Shown here piece by piece: positions 46,309-55,656 of a stretch of 64,000 bases of DNA. The stretch's first letter is position 1; every line of letters begins with the position of its first letter. The DNA is taken from NCBI GenBank assembly GCA_964540965.1, contig CAZIOT010000012.1:1-64000 (forward strand). Direction: 5' to 3'. A program made the position numbers and the translations under genes. Under the pieces are notes generated by a model. It was not told where the DNA came from and made no database searches. It was given only the letters and a program-made list of their open reading frames with translations. This stretch comes from JADYZU01 sp964540965. GTDB taxonomy: Bacteria; Pseudomonadota; Alphaproteobacteria; Rhodobacterales; Rhodobacteraceae.

Positions 46309-47241
46309 TCAGAAAAATCCCGGCCCCGCCCGCTGCAACAGCCGCGCCGCCATCTCGCGTCCCGCAAGCGGCCCCTCTGCCACGGCGACGGTCACCTCAT
46401 CGGACAGAACCGCCGATCCGTCGGGCCGCAGGATCTCGCCCCGCAGCCGCAGGCCGCCCGGCACCAGTTCCGCCAGCCCGGCAATGGGCGTCTGGCACGA
46501 CCCGTCCAGCGCGGCAAGAAAGGCGCGTTCGGCATCCAGCCGCTCGCCGGTCGCGCGGTCATGGATCGCCGCCAGCAGCGCCGCCACCCGGTCATCCGCT
46601 GCCCGCCGCTCGATGCCGATCGCGCCTTGCGCCACCGCCGGCAACAGTTCGTCGGGCGACACCGGCCGGCGCGGCACATCCGCCCGGCCCAGCCGGTTCA
46701 GACCGGCCATGGCAAGGAAGGTGGCATCGGCCACCCCGTCGGCAAGCTTGCGCAGCCGGGTCTGCACATTGCCGCGGAACTCGACCACACGCAGGTCGGG
46801 CCGCCGTGCCAGCAGTTGCGCCCGGCGCCTGAGCGAGGAGGTGCCGACCACCGCCCCCGCCGCCAGATCCCCGAGCCCGCGTCCGTCGAGCGTGACGAAG
46901 GCATCGCGCACGTCCTCGCGCGGCAGATAGCAGTCAAGCGTCAGACCCGCCGGCTGCTCCACCGGCATGTCCTTCATCGAATGGACGGCGATGTCGATGC
47001 TGCCCTCGGCCAGGGCCTCCTCGATCTCGCGGGTGAACAGGCCCTTGCCGCCCGCCTCGCGCAGCGAGCGGTCCTGGATCATGTCGCCCGTGACCTTGAT
47101 CACGGTGATCGCAAAGGCCGCTTCGGGCAGGCCGAACGCCGCCATCAGCCGGTCGCGGGTTTCATGCGCCTGCGCCAGCGCCAGCGGCGAGCCGCGGGTG
47201 CCGATGCGCAGGGGCCGGCCGGGAGAAGGGAGCGCAGTCAT
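46309..47241 (-). CDS. hemC: Hydroxymethylbilane synthase (porphobilinogen deaminase)
   Basis: A 310-residue enzyme of tetrapyrrole synthesis that joins four porphobilinogens. It has IGTRGSPLALAQA at 13-25, REAGGKGLFTREIE near 61-74, DIAVHSMKDMPVE near 83-95, VGTSSLRRRAQL near 132, and the dipyrromethane-cofactor Cys at 249 (LDGSCQTPIAG). It is divergent from hemE, the usual arrangement in Rhodobacteraceae. Confidence 0.96.
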   Translation of the reverse strand: MTALPSPGRPLRIGTRGSPLALAQAHETRDRLMAAFGLPEAAFAITVIKVTGDMIQDRSLREAGGKGLFTREIEEALAEGSIDIAVHSMKDMPVEQPAGLTLDCYLPREDVRDAFVTLDGRGLGDLAAGAVVGTSSLRRRAQLLARRPDLRVVEFRGNVQTRLRKLADGVADATFLAMAGLNRLGRADVPRRPVSPDELLPAVAQGAIGIERRAADDRVAALLAAIHDRATGERLDAERAFLAALDGSCQTPIAGLAELVPGGLRLRGEILRPDGSAVLSDEVTVAVAEGPLAGREMAARLLQRAGPGFF

Positions 47242-47426
47242 GCCCCCGCATAGCGGCAGCGCAGGGCCCATGGCAACACCCCTGCCGCCGCAAGGACCGC
47301 CACCGGGACACAAGTTGCATTCGCGCCCCCCATTGCCACCCCTGCCGTGCCGTGCCGCCGGGGCGGCAGGCCCGGCTTGACTTCGCCCCTTCCGCGCGCA
47401 ATCCCGGCGCGATGCCGGAGGACCGC

Positions 47427-48467
47427 ATGACCGCACCGAAAGACAAGACCATCCTGCGCGCCCTCAGGGGCGAGGCGCTGCCGGTTCCGCCGGTCTGGCT
47501 GATGCGGCAGGCCGGGCGCTATCTGCCGGAATACCGCGCCACCCGGGCCAGGGCGGGGGATTTCCTGACCCTCTGCTACACGCCCGATCTGGCTGCCGAA
47601 GTCACCCTGCAGCCGATCCGCCGCTATGGTTTCGACGCCGCGATCCTGTTTGCCGACATCCTGCTCCTGCCGCAGGCGCTTGGCCCCGCGCTCTGGTTCG
47701 AAACCGGCGAGGGGCCGCGGATGGAGACGACACAGACCGCCGCGCAGGTTGCAAAACTGAAACCGGCCGAGGCGATTCACGACACCCTGTCGCCGGTTTA
47801 CGAGACGGTCCGCATCCTGTCGCGCGAATTGCCGCGCGCCACCACGCTGATCGGTTTCGCCGGCGCGCCGTGGACGGTGGCGACCTATATGGTCGCCGGG
47901 CGCGGCACGCCGGATCAGGCGCCGGCCCATGCCTTCAAGGACGGCGACCGTGCCGCCTTTACCGCGCTGATCGACCGCATCACCGAGGCGACGGTGCTGT
48001 ATCTTTCGGCGCAGATTCAGGCCGGGGCCGAGGTGGTCAAGCTGTTCGACAGCTGGGCGGGCAGCCTGAAAGGCCGGGATTTCGACGATTTCGCCGTGGC
48101 GCCGGTGGCGCGGATCATCGCCGCGCTCAAGGCCCGGCACCCCGGCGTGCCGGTCATCGCCTTCCCGCGCGAGGCGCGGGCCCGCTATGCCGGCTTTGCC
48201 CGCGCCACAGGGGCCGATTGCGTCGCGCTGGACAATTCCGTCGATGCTGTCTGGGCGGCGGCCGAGGTGCAGAAGGACGGCTGCGTGCAGGGCAATCTTG
48301 ACCCGCGCCACATGGTCACCGGCGAGCAGGCGCTGGTCGACGCCACCCGGCGCATCGTCGAAACCTTTCGCGGCGGACCGCATATTTTCAACCTGGGCCA
48401 CGGGATCACCCCCGATGCCGACCCGGAAAATGTCACTTTGCTGATCGAGACCCTGCGCGGCGGCTGA
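47427..48467 (+). CDS. hemE: Uroporphyrinogen decarboxylase
   Basis: A 346-residue enzyme that removes four carboxylates from uroporphyrinogen III. Motifs are VPPVWLMRQAGRYLPEYR near 20-37 (substrate-binding Arg), GFDAAILFADILLLPQALG near 68-86, FAGAPWTVATYM near 143, and FNLGHGITPDADPENV near 319-334. The start is set at the second ATG (47427) because GGAGG precedes it; an ATG at 47412 overlaps that site. It is divergent from hemC. Confidence 0.96.
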   Translation: MTAPKDKTILRALRGEALPVPPVWLMRQAGRYLPEYRATRARAGDFLTLCYTPDLAAEVTLQPIRRYGFDAAILFADILLLPQALGPALWFETGEGPRMETTQTAAQVAKLKPAEAIHDTLSPVYETVRILSRELPRATTLIGFAGAPWTVATYMVAGRGTPDQAPAHAFKDGDRAAFTALIDRITEATVLYLSAQIQAGAEVVKLFDSWAGSLKGRDFDDFAVAPVARIIAALKARHPGVPVIAFPREARARYAGFARATGADCVALDNSVDAVWAAAEVQKDGCVQGNLDPRHMVTGEQALVDATRRIVETFRGGPHIFNLGHGITPDADPENVTLLIETLRGG

Positions 48468-48668
48468 CGGCCCCCGACAGATGCGCGGCCGGGCAAGGTC
48501 GCCGTCCCGCGGCCCGTTCCTGCGCGCTGGTGTTTCGCACGCCTGCCGCCCGACCGACCCCGCCGCCCCGAGGAGGCGTGCAAGTCATGCCTCCAGAAAT
48601 TTAGGTCATATCTATTGACGTATCTTGCCGGCAAGCGCAGGGTCCGCGCAACTTTCGGAGTGAGTCGC

Positions 48669-49874
48669 ATGGACTGGACGCAAGTTCTGGCAAGCCGCAT
48701 GACGCGGATGAAGGCATCGGAAATCCGCGAGCTGCTCAAGCTGCTTGACCAGCCGAACATCATCTCGTTCGCCGGCGGCATCCCCGACCCGGCCCTGTTC
48801 CCGACCGACGCCTATCGCGACGCCTATGCGCGGGCGCTGACCGACAATCCCGCGGCGGCGCTGCAATATTCGGTCTCCGAGGGCCACGGCGGCCTGCGCG
48901 ACTGGATCGTCGAGGAGATGGGCCGGCTGGGCGTGCCCTGCACCGCCGACAATATCCTCATCACCTCGGGTTCGCAGCAGGCGCTCGACTATCTGGGCAA
49001 GCTGTTCCTGTCGCCCGGCGATACGGCGCTGGTCACCTGGCCCAGTTACCTCGGCGCGCTGGGCGCCTTCAACGCCTATGAACCGCATTATGAGCGGTTG
49101 GACCCGGGGGCGAACACCGCGCCCGAGACCTTCGCCGACCGCGCCGCCGCACGGGGGGGACGGGTGAAATTCGCCTATCTTTCCGCGGATTTCGCCAATC
49201 CGACCGGCCTGTCCCTGACCCTGGCCCAGCGCGACGGCCTGATCGACCTGGCCGATACGCTGGACATCCCGGTGATCGAGGATGCAGCCTATCAGGTCTT
49301 GCGCTATAACGGCGATCCGCTGTCGCCGATCCTGGCGCGCGAAGTCGCCCGCAAGGGCGGGATCGAGGCGTGCCGCACCATCTATTGCGGTTCCTTCTCG
49401 AAATCGCTGGCGCCGGGGCTGCGGGTCGGCTGGATCTGCGCCGCGACGCCGGTGATCCGCCGGCTGGTGCTGATGAAACAGGCAGCGGACCTGCATTCGC
49501 CGACCATCAACCAGATCGTGACCGAAACCGTCGCCCGCAGCGCGCTGCGCGACCATGTCCAGCGGCTGCGGCAGGTCTATGCGGCGCGGCGCGACCATAT
49601 GCTCGCGGCACTCGAGCGTGAGATGCCCGCCGGCGTGACCTGGACCCGGCCCGAGGGCGGCATGTTCATCTGGCTGACCCTGCCCGAACGGATCGACGGC
49701 GCCGACCTTCTCGCCACCTCGCTGGCCACGGAACGGGTCGCCTTCGTCCCCGGCCGCGCCTTCTTTGCCGATGGCTCGAACGGCAATACCGCGCGGCTGT
49801 CCTTTTCCTGCGCCGATGCGGCGCGGATCGACGACGGAATCGCCCGGCTGGGCCGGCTTTTGCGGGCCGCCTGA
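48669..49874 (+). CDS. PLP-dependent aminotransferase, class I/II
   Basis: A 401-residue fold-type I aminotransferase. It has SFAGGIPDPALFPTDAY near 34, YSVSEGHGGLRDWI near 65, ITSGSQQALDYLGKLFLSPG near 97, ADFANPTGLSLT near 178 and the PLP Lys in GSFSKSLAPGLRVGW near 241-255. It resembles the LysN/2-aminoadipate or aromatic-type group often annotated PLP-dependent aminotransferase family. It is not a MocR fusion, having no GntR HTH. The exact amino donor is unknown. It shares a 1-nt overlap with the EamA exporter gene, hinting that this exporter handles a related metabolite. Confidence 0.88.
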   Translation: MDWTQVLASRMTRMKASEIRELLKLLDQPNIISFAGGIPDPALFPTDAYRDAYARALTDNPAAALQYSVSEGHGGLRDWIVEEMGRLGVPCTADNILITSGSQQALDYLGKLFLSPGDTALVTWPSYLGALGAFNAYEPHYERLDPGANTAPETFADRAAARGGRVKFAYLSADFANPTGLSLTLAQRDGLIDLADTLDIPVIEDAAYQVLRYNGDPLSPILAREVARKGGIEACRTIYCGSFSKSLAPGLRVGWICAATPVIRRLVLMKQAADLHSPTINQIVTETVARSALRDHVQRLRQVYAARRDHMLAALEREMPAGVTWTRPEGGMFIWLTLPERIDGADLLATSLATERVAFVPGRAFFADGSNGNTARLSFSCADAARIDDGIARLGRLLRAA

Positions 49875-50752
49875 TGCTGTGGATCCCCGTCACACTGGTC
49901 GGCGCGCTGGCGCAGACCGGGCGCAACATGGCGCAGGCCGGGCTGACGCGCAGCCTTGGCACGCTGGGCGCCACACAGGTGCGCTTTCTTTACGGCCTGC
50001 CCTTCGCGCTGGTGTTCCTGCTGCTCACCTGCCTGATCGGCGGCGTCCTGCCGCCCGTCCCCTCGGCCCGTGCGCTGGCCGTCATCGCGCTGGGCGGGCT
50101 GGCGCAGATCGGCGCCACCGCCCTGATGCTGGCCACGATGGAGCGGCGCAGCTTTGCCGTCTCGACCGCCTGGCTCAAGACCGAGCCGGTGCTGATCGCC
50201 ATCGGCGGCGTCGTGGCGCTGGGCGACCACCTGAACGCGGTGCAGGTCGCGGGCATCGTCATCGCCACAGCCGGGGTGATCCTGACCGGCTGGCGGCGCG
50301 GCGCGGCGCGGGGCGGCATCGGCCCGGTGCTGACCGGGCTGGCCGCCGCCGCCGGATTCGGCCTGTCGGCAATCGCCTTTCGCGCCGGGATTCTGGCGCT
50401 GGGCGAGGGCGGATTCTTCCTGCGGTCGATGACGGCGCTGGTCCTGTCGCTGGCCAGTCAGGTCGTGCTGCTGGCGCTGTGGCTGCGGCTGTTCCGGCCG
50501 GGGTCGATGACCGCGACGCTAGGCCAATGGCGCGGCTCGCTGGCGGCGGGGTTTCTGGGCGCCTTCGGCTCGGCGATGTGGTTCACCGCCTTTTCGCTGG
50601 CGACGGCGGCGCAGGTCCGCACCCTGGCGCTGGTCGAGGTGCTGCTGGCCGCCGTCCTGGGCTGGGCGATGCGGGGGGAACGCCCCTCGGGCCGGTCGCT
50701 GGCGGGGATGGCGGTGATCGTCGCCGGCGTCGCGATCCTGCTGGCCGGCTAG
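49874..50752 (+). CDS. EamA (DMT superfamily) transporter
   Basis: A 292-residue protein with about ten hydrophobic helices arranged as two EamA repeats. An early signature RFLYGLPFALVFLLL is near 36, and STAWLKTEPVLIAIGGVVALG near 95-115 is the conserved end of repeat one; repeat two ends LALVEVLLAAVLGWAMRGE. It probably exports an amino acid or other small metabolite. Its ATG overlaps the aminotransferase stop by one base, so the two are coupled. Confidence 0.85.
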   Translation: MLWIPVTLVGALAQTGRNMAQAGLTRSLGTLGATQVRFLYGLPFALVFLLLTCLIGGVLPPVPSARALAVIALGGLAQIGATALMLATMERRSFAVSTAWLKTEPVLIAIGGVVALGDHLNAVQVAGIVIATAGVILTGWRRGAARGGIGPVLTGLAAAAGFGLSAIAFRAGILALGEGGFFLRSMTALVLSLASQVVLLALWLRLFRPGSMTATLGQWRGSLAAGFLGAFGSAMWFTAFSLATAAQVRTLALVEVLLAAVLGWAMRGERPSGRSLAGMAVIVAGVAILLAG

Positions 50753-50768
50753 GGTCACCGCCCCCCGG

Positions 50769-51665
50769 TCACACCCATTTCGCCATCGGCGGCAGGCTCA
50801 TCAGCACGGCATTGGCATCATGCCCGGTGGCAAGGCCGAACTTGGTGCCGCGGTCGTAGACAAGGTTGTATTCGGCATAAAGCCCGCGGTGGACCAGTTG
50901 GGCGTCCTTGTCCGCCGCGCTCCACTCCTCTGCGCGGCGGCGGTCGACGATGGGCACATAGGCCGGCAGGAACGCCCGGCCGATGTCCTGCACCAGCGCG
51001 AAATCGGCCGTCCAGTCGCCGGAATTGTGGTCGTCCAGAAAGATGCCGCCGACGCCGCGCGCCCGGCCGCGATGCGGGATGAAGAAATATTCGTCCGCCC
51101 AGGCCTTGAGCCGCGGATAGAGATCCGCGCCATGCGGGTCGAGGTGCGCCTTCTGCACGGCATGGAAAGCGGAGGTATCCTCGGGATACTCAAGGCAGGG
51201 ATTGAGGTCCGATCCGCCGCCGAACCACCAGGCCGCGGGCGTCCAGAACATGCGGGTGTTCATGTGCACCGCCGGCACATGCGGGTTCTGCATATGGGCG
51301 ACAAGCGAGATGCCCGAGGCCCAGAACCGCGGATCACCGGCCACACCCGGCACGCCGCGCGCCGCCATCGCGCGCTGGGCGCCCTCGCCCAGGGTGCCAT
51401 GCACGGTCGAGACATTGACCCCGACCTTTTCGAACACCCGGCCGCCGCGCATCACCGACATCAGCCCGCCGCCGGCGTCGGAACCATCCTCGCTTGCCCG
51501 TTTCGTCGGCGTCACCTCGAACCGCCCGGCGGGATGGTCGGACAAGGGGCCGGCGGTCTGCCGGTCCTCGATCGCCTCGAAGGCCGCGACGATTTCGTCG
51601 CGCAACGCGCGGAACCATGCGGCGGCCCGCGACTTTTCTTCCTGCATCATCGCCGTCTCGCCCAT
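50769..51665 (-). CDS. hemF: Oxygen-dependent coproporphyrinogen III oxidase
   Basis: A 298-residue HemF. It shows GGGLMSVMRGGRVFEKVGVN near 65-84, HMQNPHVPAVHMNTR near 122-136 (catalytic His and Arg), FGGGSDLNPCLEYPEDT near 147, FIPHRGRARGVGGIFLDD near 193-210, and GLYAEYNLVYDRGTKFGL near 258. It converts coproporphyrinogen III to protoporphyrinogen IX using oxygen. With hemC and hemE within 5.5 kb it forms a haem region, though not one operon. Confidence 0.96.
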   Translation of the reverse strand: MGETAMMQEEKSRAAAWFRALRDEIVAAFEAIEDRQTAGPLSDHPAGRFEVTPTKRASEDGSDAGGGLMSVMRGGRVFEKVGVNVSTVHGTLGEGAQRAMAARGVPGVAGDPRFWASGISLVAHMQNPHVPAVHMNTRMFWTPAAWWFGGGSDLNPCLEYPEDTSAFHAVQKAHLDPHGADLYPRLKAWADEYFFIPHRGRARGVGGIFLDDHNSGDWTADFALVQDIGRAFLPAYVPIVDRRRAEEWSAADKDAQLVHRGLYAEYNLVYDRGTKFGLATGHDANAVLMSLPPMAKWV

Positions 51666-51758
51666 CGCTGGCTCCTGCTATTGACTATCAGGGGTGTTAG
51701 CATCCACCTCGGCCCATCGCCACCGGGGCTGACCCCGGAAAGACCAACCGGAGTTGCC

Positions 51759-52154
51759 ATGCGCCTTGCCGCCACCCTCCCCGCCCTTCTTGCCCTTGGC
51801 CTGCTGGCCGCCTGCGAAACCCCGCGCGAGGCCTGCATCAACGACGCCAACCGCGAACTCTCCCGCGTCAACCGCTTCATCACCGAGACGCGGGCCAATA
51901 TCGCCCGCGGCTATGCGCTCGAGTCGCGGCAGGACGTGCAGGTGATTCCCGACCGCTGCACCGGCCAGACCGAAAGCGGCGAGGAATTCACCTATCGCTG
52001 CGACCGGACCGAGGTCGTCGATATCGACGTTCCGGTGCCGATCGACCTGCGCGCCGAAACGGCCAAGCTTGATTCGCTGCTCCAGCAGCAGGCGCAGCTT
52101 CAGTCGCAGGCGCAGGCCGTGATGCAGGCCTGCGTCATGGCGCATCCGGAATAA
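51759..52154 (+). CDS. Small lipoprotein
   Basis: A 131-residue predicted lipoprotein: signal MRLAATLPALLALGLLAAC with lipobox Cys at 19. The mature part has a conserved-looking core with four more cysteines (EACIND, PDRCTGQT, TYRCDRTE and QACVMA) and a coiled-coil-like C-terminal helix (ETAKLDSLLQQQAQLQSQAQ). No family recognised. It is preceded by GGAGTTG and is a single gene between two minus-strand units. Confidence 0.75.
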   Translation: MRLAATLPALLALGLLAACETPREACINDANRELSRVNRFITETRANIARGYALESRQDVQVIPDRCTGQTESGEEFTYRCDRTEVVDIDVPVPIDLRAETAKLDSLLQQQAQLQSQAQAVMQACVMAHPE

Positions 52155-52157
52155 GGG

Positions 52158-52970
52158 TCAGGTCAGGGCCATCGCGGCCGGGTCTATCAGGGTCCGGCCG
52201 CCGTCGACGGTGATGATCTGCCCGGTGACATAGGCGGCGGCATCCGAGGCAAGGAACAGCACCGCCTCGGCCACCTCGCCGGGATGGGCGCTGCGGGCAA
52301 GGGGGGTGTTGGCCTCCATCTCGTCGCGGGCGTCGTCGTCCTCGCCGGTGAGCGTGTTGATCCCCTCGCCGATGACCGAGCCATGCGCGACCCCGTTCAC
52401 CCGAATCCGGTGCGGCGCCAGCGCCACCGCCATCGCCCGCGTCATCTGGTCCACCGCGGCCGAGGCTACCGACCACGCCAGCAGCCGCGGATGCGCGCGC
52501 CGGGCCGAGATCGAGGACAGGTTGACGATGGCGCCAAGCCCGCCCTGATCGGTCGGCGGCCGTTCGGCGGCATCGCGGATCATCCGGCGTGCAACCGCCT
52601 GCGACAGCCGCCAGCCCGCCAACAGGTTCTCTTTCAGCATGGTATCAAGCGAGGTGTCGTCGGCCGACAGGGGATCGGTCACCGCGATCTGGCGCGCGGC
52701 ATTGACCAGGATGTCGACCGGACCAAAGGCATCGGCGGTCAGCGCCAGCAGGTTGGTGCAGGTCAGCTTCTGGCACAGGTCGCCGGGAAATGTCCGCAGC
52801 GGGCCGTCGGCGGGGGCGATGCGCGCGGCCTCGGCCTCGAGCCGGGCCTCGTCCTCGTCCGCCATCACCACATAGGCCCCGGCGGCGACCAGCGCCCGCG
52901 CGGTGGCAAGGCCGACGCCCTGGGCGGCGCCGGTAACGATGGCGGTCTTGCCGGCAAGCTGGATCGGCAT
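52158..52970 (-). CDS. SDR family protein lacking the catalytic Tyr-Lys pair
   Basis: A 270-residue classical SDR fold. The NAD(P) motif TGAAQGVG is at 13-20, ILVNAAR near 87 replaces NNAG, and the catalytic Ser region VNLSSIS is intact at 149-155. At the expected YxxxK position the sequence is AWSVASAAVD (165-174): Tyr becomes Trp166 and Lys becomes Ser170. The C-terminal IRVNGVAHGSV and YVTGQIITVDGG follow the family. It is therefore either a non-catalytic SDR or one with altered chemistry. It lies 6 nt downstream of the methyltransferase gene. Confidence 0.85.
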   Translation of the reverse strand: MPIQLAGKTAIVTGAAQGVGLATARALVAAGAYVVMADEDEARLEAEAARIAPADGPLRTFPGDLCQKLTCTNLLALTADAFGPVDILVNAARQIAVTDPLSADDTSLDTMLKENLLAGWRLSQAVARRMIRDAAERPPTDQGGLGAIVNLSSISARRAHPRLLAWSVASAAVDQMTRAMAVALAPHRIRVNGVAHGSVIGEGINTLTGEDDDARDEMEANTPLARSAHPGEVAEAVLFLASDAAAYVTGQIITVDGGRTLIDPAAMALT

Positions 52971-52976
52971 GGGGCC

Positions 52977-53948
52977 TCAGCGGTTGGGGCGGCTGGCGTG
53001 CAGCACCTTGAAGGCGCGGTCGCCGGCGATTTCGGTGACGTTGCGAAAGGCGGCGTTCAGCGCCTGTTCATAGGGCAGATGCCGGTTCGCCACCAGCCAC
53101 AACTGCCCGTCGCGGCCCAGCATCCGTTGCGCGGCACCGATAAAGGCGCGGCCGATGCCGGGATCGGCGGCGCGGCCCTGATGGAAGGGCGGATTCATGA
53201 CGATGCCGTCATAGGGCCGTTCGGGGCTAACGGTCGTCGCGTCCTGCCACAGGAAGGCGGCGCGCGGATCGGTGACGTTCAGGCGGGCACAGTCAAGGGC
53301 CAGCGCCTCGGCCTCGATCAGGTCAAGCGATTTCACGCCGTCGCGCGACAGCACCGCGCGCGACAGGTATCCCCAGCCGGCGCCCAGATCGGCCATCCGC
53401 CCCGGCAGCTTGGCCGGCAGCGCCTGCGCCAAGAGCGCCGATCCGGCGTCGATGGCACCTTCGGAAAAGACGCCCGGCAGGGTCAGGAACCCTTCCGGCC
53501 CCGGCTGCGGCGCCGGCATCGCCCAATCGACAAAGGCATCGCTGGCGGCAAACCAGAACAGGCGACCGTGGCCCTTGGTGACGGACGGCATGTCGCCGAT
53601 CCGGCCGCGGATCTCGCGCCAGAGGGCATCGGTCCCGTCGGTGCGCTGGCCGTCGACCAGCACCAGCGGTGCGGCGGCACAGGCCGCGGCGACCAGCGCG
53701 CGGGCCAGCGCCTTGGCCCGCGGCACGATGACCAGCGCGGCGGCAGCGGACGGCGCCGTGGGCGTGACCGGCACGCCGGCACCGGCCCACCACGCCGCAT
53801 CGGGCGCAAAGGTGGTGACGACGCGCAGATCGCCGCGGGCGATGCCCGACAGATCCTGCCCCGCCGCCGGGCGCAGCACCGCGACCGGCCCGGCGGGCAG
53901 CACCAATGCGCCGTCATCCAGCGCCGTCTGAAGCCTGTTCAGGGACAT
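52977..53948 (-). CDS. Class I SAM-dependent methyltransferase, RsmC-like
   Basis: A 323-residue protein with two domains. The N-terminal half (about 1-150) is a degenerate MTase-like domain as in RsmC. The C-terminal half has the SAM motif MADLGAGWGYLSRAV near 183 and the catalytic NPPFHQG near 250, the motif of N2-guanine or N6-adenine methyltransferases. RsmC methylates 16S rRNA G1207; RlmG is an alternative. It is followed by the SDR gene on the same strand. Confidence 0.82.
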   Translation of the reverse strand: MSLNRLQTALDDGALVLPAGPVAVLRPAAGQDLSGIARGDLRVVTTFAPDAAWWAGAGVPVTPTAPSAAAALVIVPRAKALARALVAAACAAAPLVLVDGQRTDGTDALWREIRGRIGDMPSVTKGHGRLFWFAASDAFVDWAMPAPQPGPEGFLTLPGVFSEGAIDAGSALLAQALPAKLPGRMADLGAGWGYLSRAVLSRDGVKSLDLIEAEALALDCARLNVTDPRAAFLWQDATTVSPERPYDGIVMNPPFHQGRAADPGIGRAFIGAAQRMLGRDGQLWLVANRHLPYEQALNAAFRNVTEIAGDRAFKVLHASRPNR

Positions 53949-53964
53949 GGGCGGGCCTTGGGCC

Positions 53965-54312
53965 CTATTCCTTTTCCATGGTGCATTGCAGCGGATGCTG
54001 GTGCCGCTGCGCGAAATCCATCACGAGGGCCACCTTGGTCTCGGCGATCTCGTGCGAAAAGACGCCGACCACCGCCAGCCCCTTCTTGTGAACGGTCAGC
54101 ATCAGTTCGAACGCCTGCGCATGGCTGAGGCCGAAAAACCGTTCCAGCACATGGACGACGAATTCCATCGGCGTGTAATCGTCGTTCAGGATCAGCACCT
54201 TGTAAAGCGGCGGGCGCTGCGTCCGGGTCTTGGTCACCACGCGGACGCCGATTTCCGGGCCGCCGTTGCCGCCGTGGTCCGGCCCCGCCATCATGTTCGC
54301 TTCTGCCCGCAT
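53965..54312 (-). CDS. clpS: ATP-dependent Clp protease adaptor ClpS
   Basis: A 115-residue ClpS. The core YKVLILNDDYTPMEFVVHVL near 37-56 includes the N-degron-binding residues, with MLTVHKKGLAVVGVFSHEIAETK near 70-92. It delivers N-end-rule substrates to ClpAP. The start at 54312 is uncertain; an ATG pair at residues 6-7 (MMAGPDH) is an alternative. It is divergent from the HAD gene. Confidence 0.94.
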   Translation of the reverse strand: MRAEANMMAGPDHGGNGGPEIGVRVVTKTRTQRPPLYKVLILNDDYTPMEFVVHVLERFFGLSHAQAFELMLTVHKKGLAVVGVFSHEIAETKVALVMDFAQRHQHPLQCTMEKE

Positions 54313-54420
54313 CTCGGACGCCGTTCCCGTTCTTCATGTGCCGGAGTATGCAGGACAATATAATGCAGCCGCGGCACAAGGAAAGACGCCGCGGCAAGTT
54401 TGACGCGAAAGGGCGGTCTC

Positions 54421-55119
54421 ATGGCCGATAACAGGCGCTGGACCTTCGGTTTCGATGCCGACGACACGCTCTGGCACAACGAACGCTTTTTCCGCCTGAC
54501 GCAGGACCATTTCGCCTCGCTTCTGGCCGACCACGCCGAACGCCCGGCGCTGATGCGGCGGCTGGTCGCCGCCGAACGGCGCAACCTGGGGCAATACGGC
54601 TTTGGCATCAAGGGTTTCACCCTGTCGATGATCGAAACCGCCATCGAGGTGACCGAAGGCCGCGTCCCCGCCGCCGTCATCGCCGAAATCCTTGCCGCCG
54701 GGCGCGAGATGCTGGGCCATCCGGTCGAACTGCTGCCCCATGCCCGCGAAGCCATCGAATCGCTGAAGGGCGCCGGAGAGATCGTCCTTGTCACCAAGGG
54801 CGACCTGATGGACCAGGAGCGCAAGCTGGCGCAATCGGGGCTGGGCGAGTTGTTCGACGCGGTAGAGATCGTCAGCGACAAGACCGCCGCGACCTATGCC
54901 CGCATCTTTGCCCGCCACGGCCATCCGCAGGCGATGATGGTGGGCAATTCGCTGAAATCCGACGTGATTCCCGCCATCGCCGCCGGCGGCTGGGGCGTTC
55001 ATGTGCCGCACGAGGTGACATGGGAGCTTGAGGCCGCCGACGCCCCCGATGCCGACCCGCGCTTTCGCCGCATCGCCGATCTGGGGCAACTCGCGGCGCT
55101 GGTGGCCGAGATCGGCTAA
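54421..55119 (+). CDS. HAD family hydrolase
   Basis: A 232-residue haloacid-dehalogenase-type phosphatase. Motif I is FDADDTLWHNERFF near 10-23 (nucleophile Asp11 and acid Asp13), motif II LVTKG near 127, motif III around the KxxxA region, and motif IV VGNSLKSDVIPAIAAGGWG near 179. A helical cap lies between motifs I and II. Substrate is unknown. The gene ends 4 nt inside the converging VOC gene. Confidence 0.86.
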   Translation: MADNRRWTFGFDADDTLWHNERFFRLTQDHFASLLADHAERPALMRRLVAAERRNLGQYGFGIKGFTLSMIETAIEVTEGRVPAAVIAEILAAGREMLGHPVELLPHAREAIESLKGAGEIVLVTKGDLMDQERKLAQSGLGELFDAVEIVSDKTAATYARIFARHGHPQAMMVGNSLKSDVIPAIAAGGWGVHVPHEVTWELEAADAPDADPRFRRIADLGQLAALVAEIG

Positions 55120-55490
55120 CTTGCCTGGCCCGGGGTCGCCGGTTCCCACAACTCGATCGGGTTGCCTTCGGGGTCGTGGATGCGGGCAAAGCGGCCGGTT
55201 TCCGGGCTGTCCCATTCGGCGCGCCGTTCAGCCGTGATGCCGGCCCGCGCCAGCGTTTCCACCAGCCCGTCCAGGTCGCTGACCCGCAGGTTCAGCATGA
55301 ACTGCTGGCTGTCGCGCCCGAAATAATCGGTGGACCGGCTGAAGGGGGCAAAGACCGTGGTCCCGGCCTCCTGCTCCCACAGGCCCCAGGGCGCCTCGCC
55401 GATGCCCAGATGGGTGCGATACCAGGCGGCAAGCTGTTCGGGGTCGTCCGAGCGAAAGAAGAAGCCGCCGATTCCGGTGACCTTGGCCAT
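55116..55490 (-). CDS. VOC family (glyoxalase/bleomycin-resistance-like) protein
   Basis: A 124-residue VOC protein with two beta-alpha-beta-beta-beta units. MAKVTGIGGFFFRSDDPEQL begins the first, with YRTHLGIG; the second has MLNLRVSDLDGLVETLARAG near 70 and ends FARIHDPEGNPIELWEPA near 100-117, the usual metal-Glu end. Function cannot be assigned. GGAGG precedes the ATG at 55490; the frame continues upstream but is noncoding. It is divergent from a LysR gene, which might regulate it. Confidence 0.87.
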   Translation of the reverse strand: MAKVTGIGGFFFRSDDPEQLAAWYRTHLGIGEAPWGLWEQEAGTTVFAPFSRSTDYFGRDSQQFMLNLRVSDLDGLVETLARAGITAERRAEWDSPETGRFARIHDPEGNPIELWEPATPGQAS

Positions 55491-55656
55491 GCGAACCTCC
55501 GTTTTGCCGCAGCATAGCCCGGCCCGCCGCCTGCCGCCACGCTGTTTCCCCGCCTTCACCAAACCCCGCGGAAACCCCGGATTTGTCGGGCGCCGGTCCC
55601 ATTCCTGCCTGATTCCGCGATCAAAAACGGGCAACGACCTGGGAATGAGAGGCAAC

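Noticed and set aside
48468..48668. Gene between hemE and the aminotransferase
   Set aside because: No frame with a convincing start, codon pattern or motif in these 201 bases.
51666..51758. Possible FNR box upstream of hemF
   Set aside because: TTGACTATCAGG has only one half of the TTGAT-N4-ATCAA pattern.
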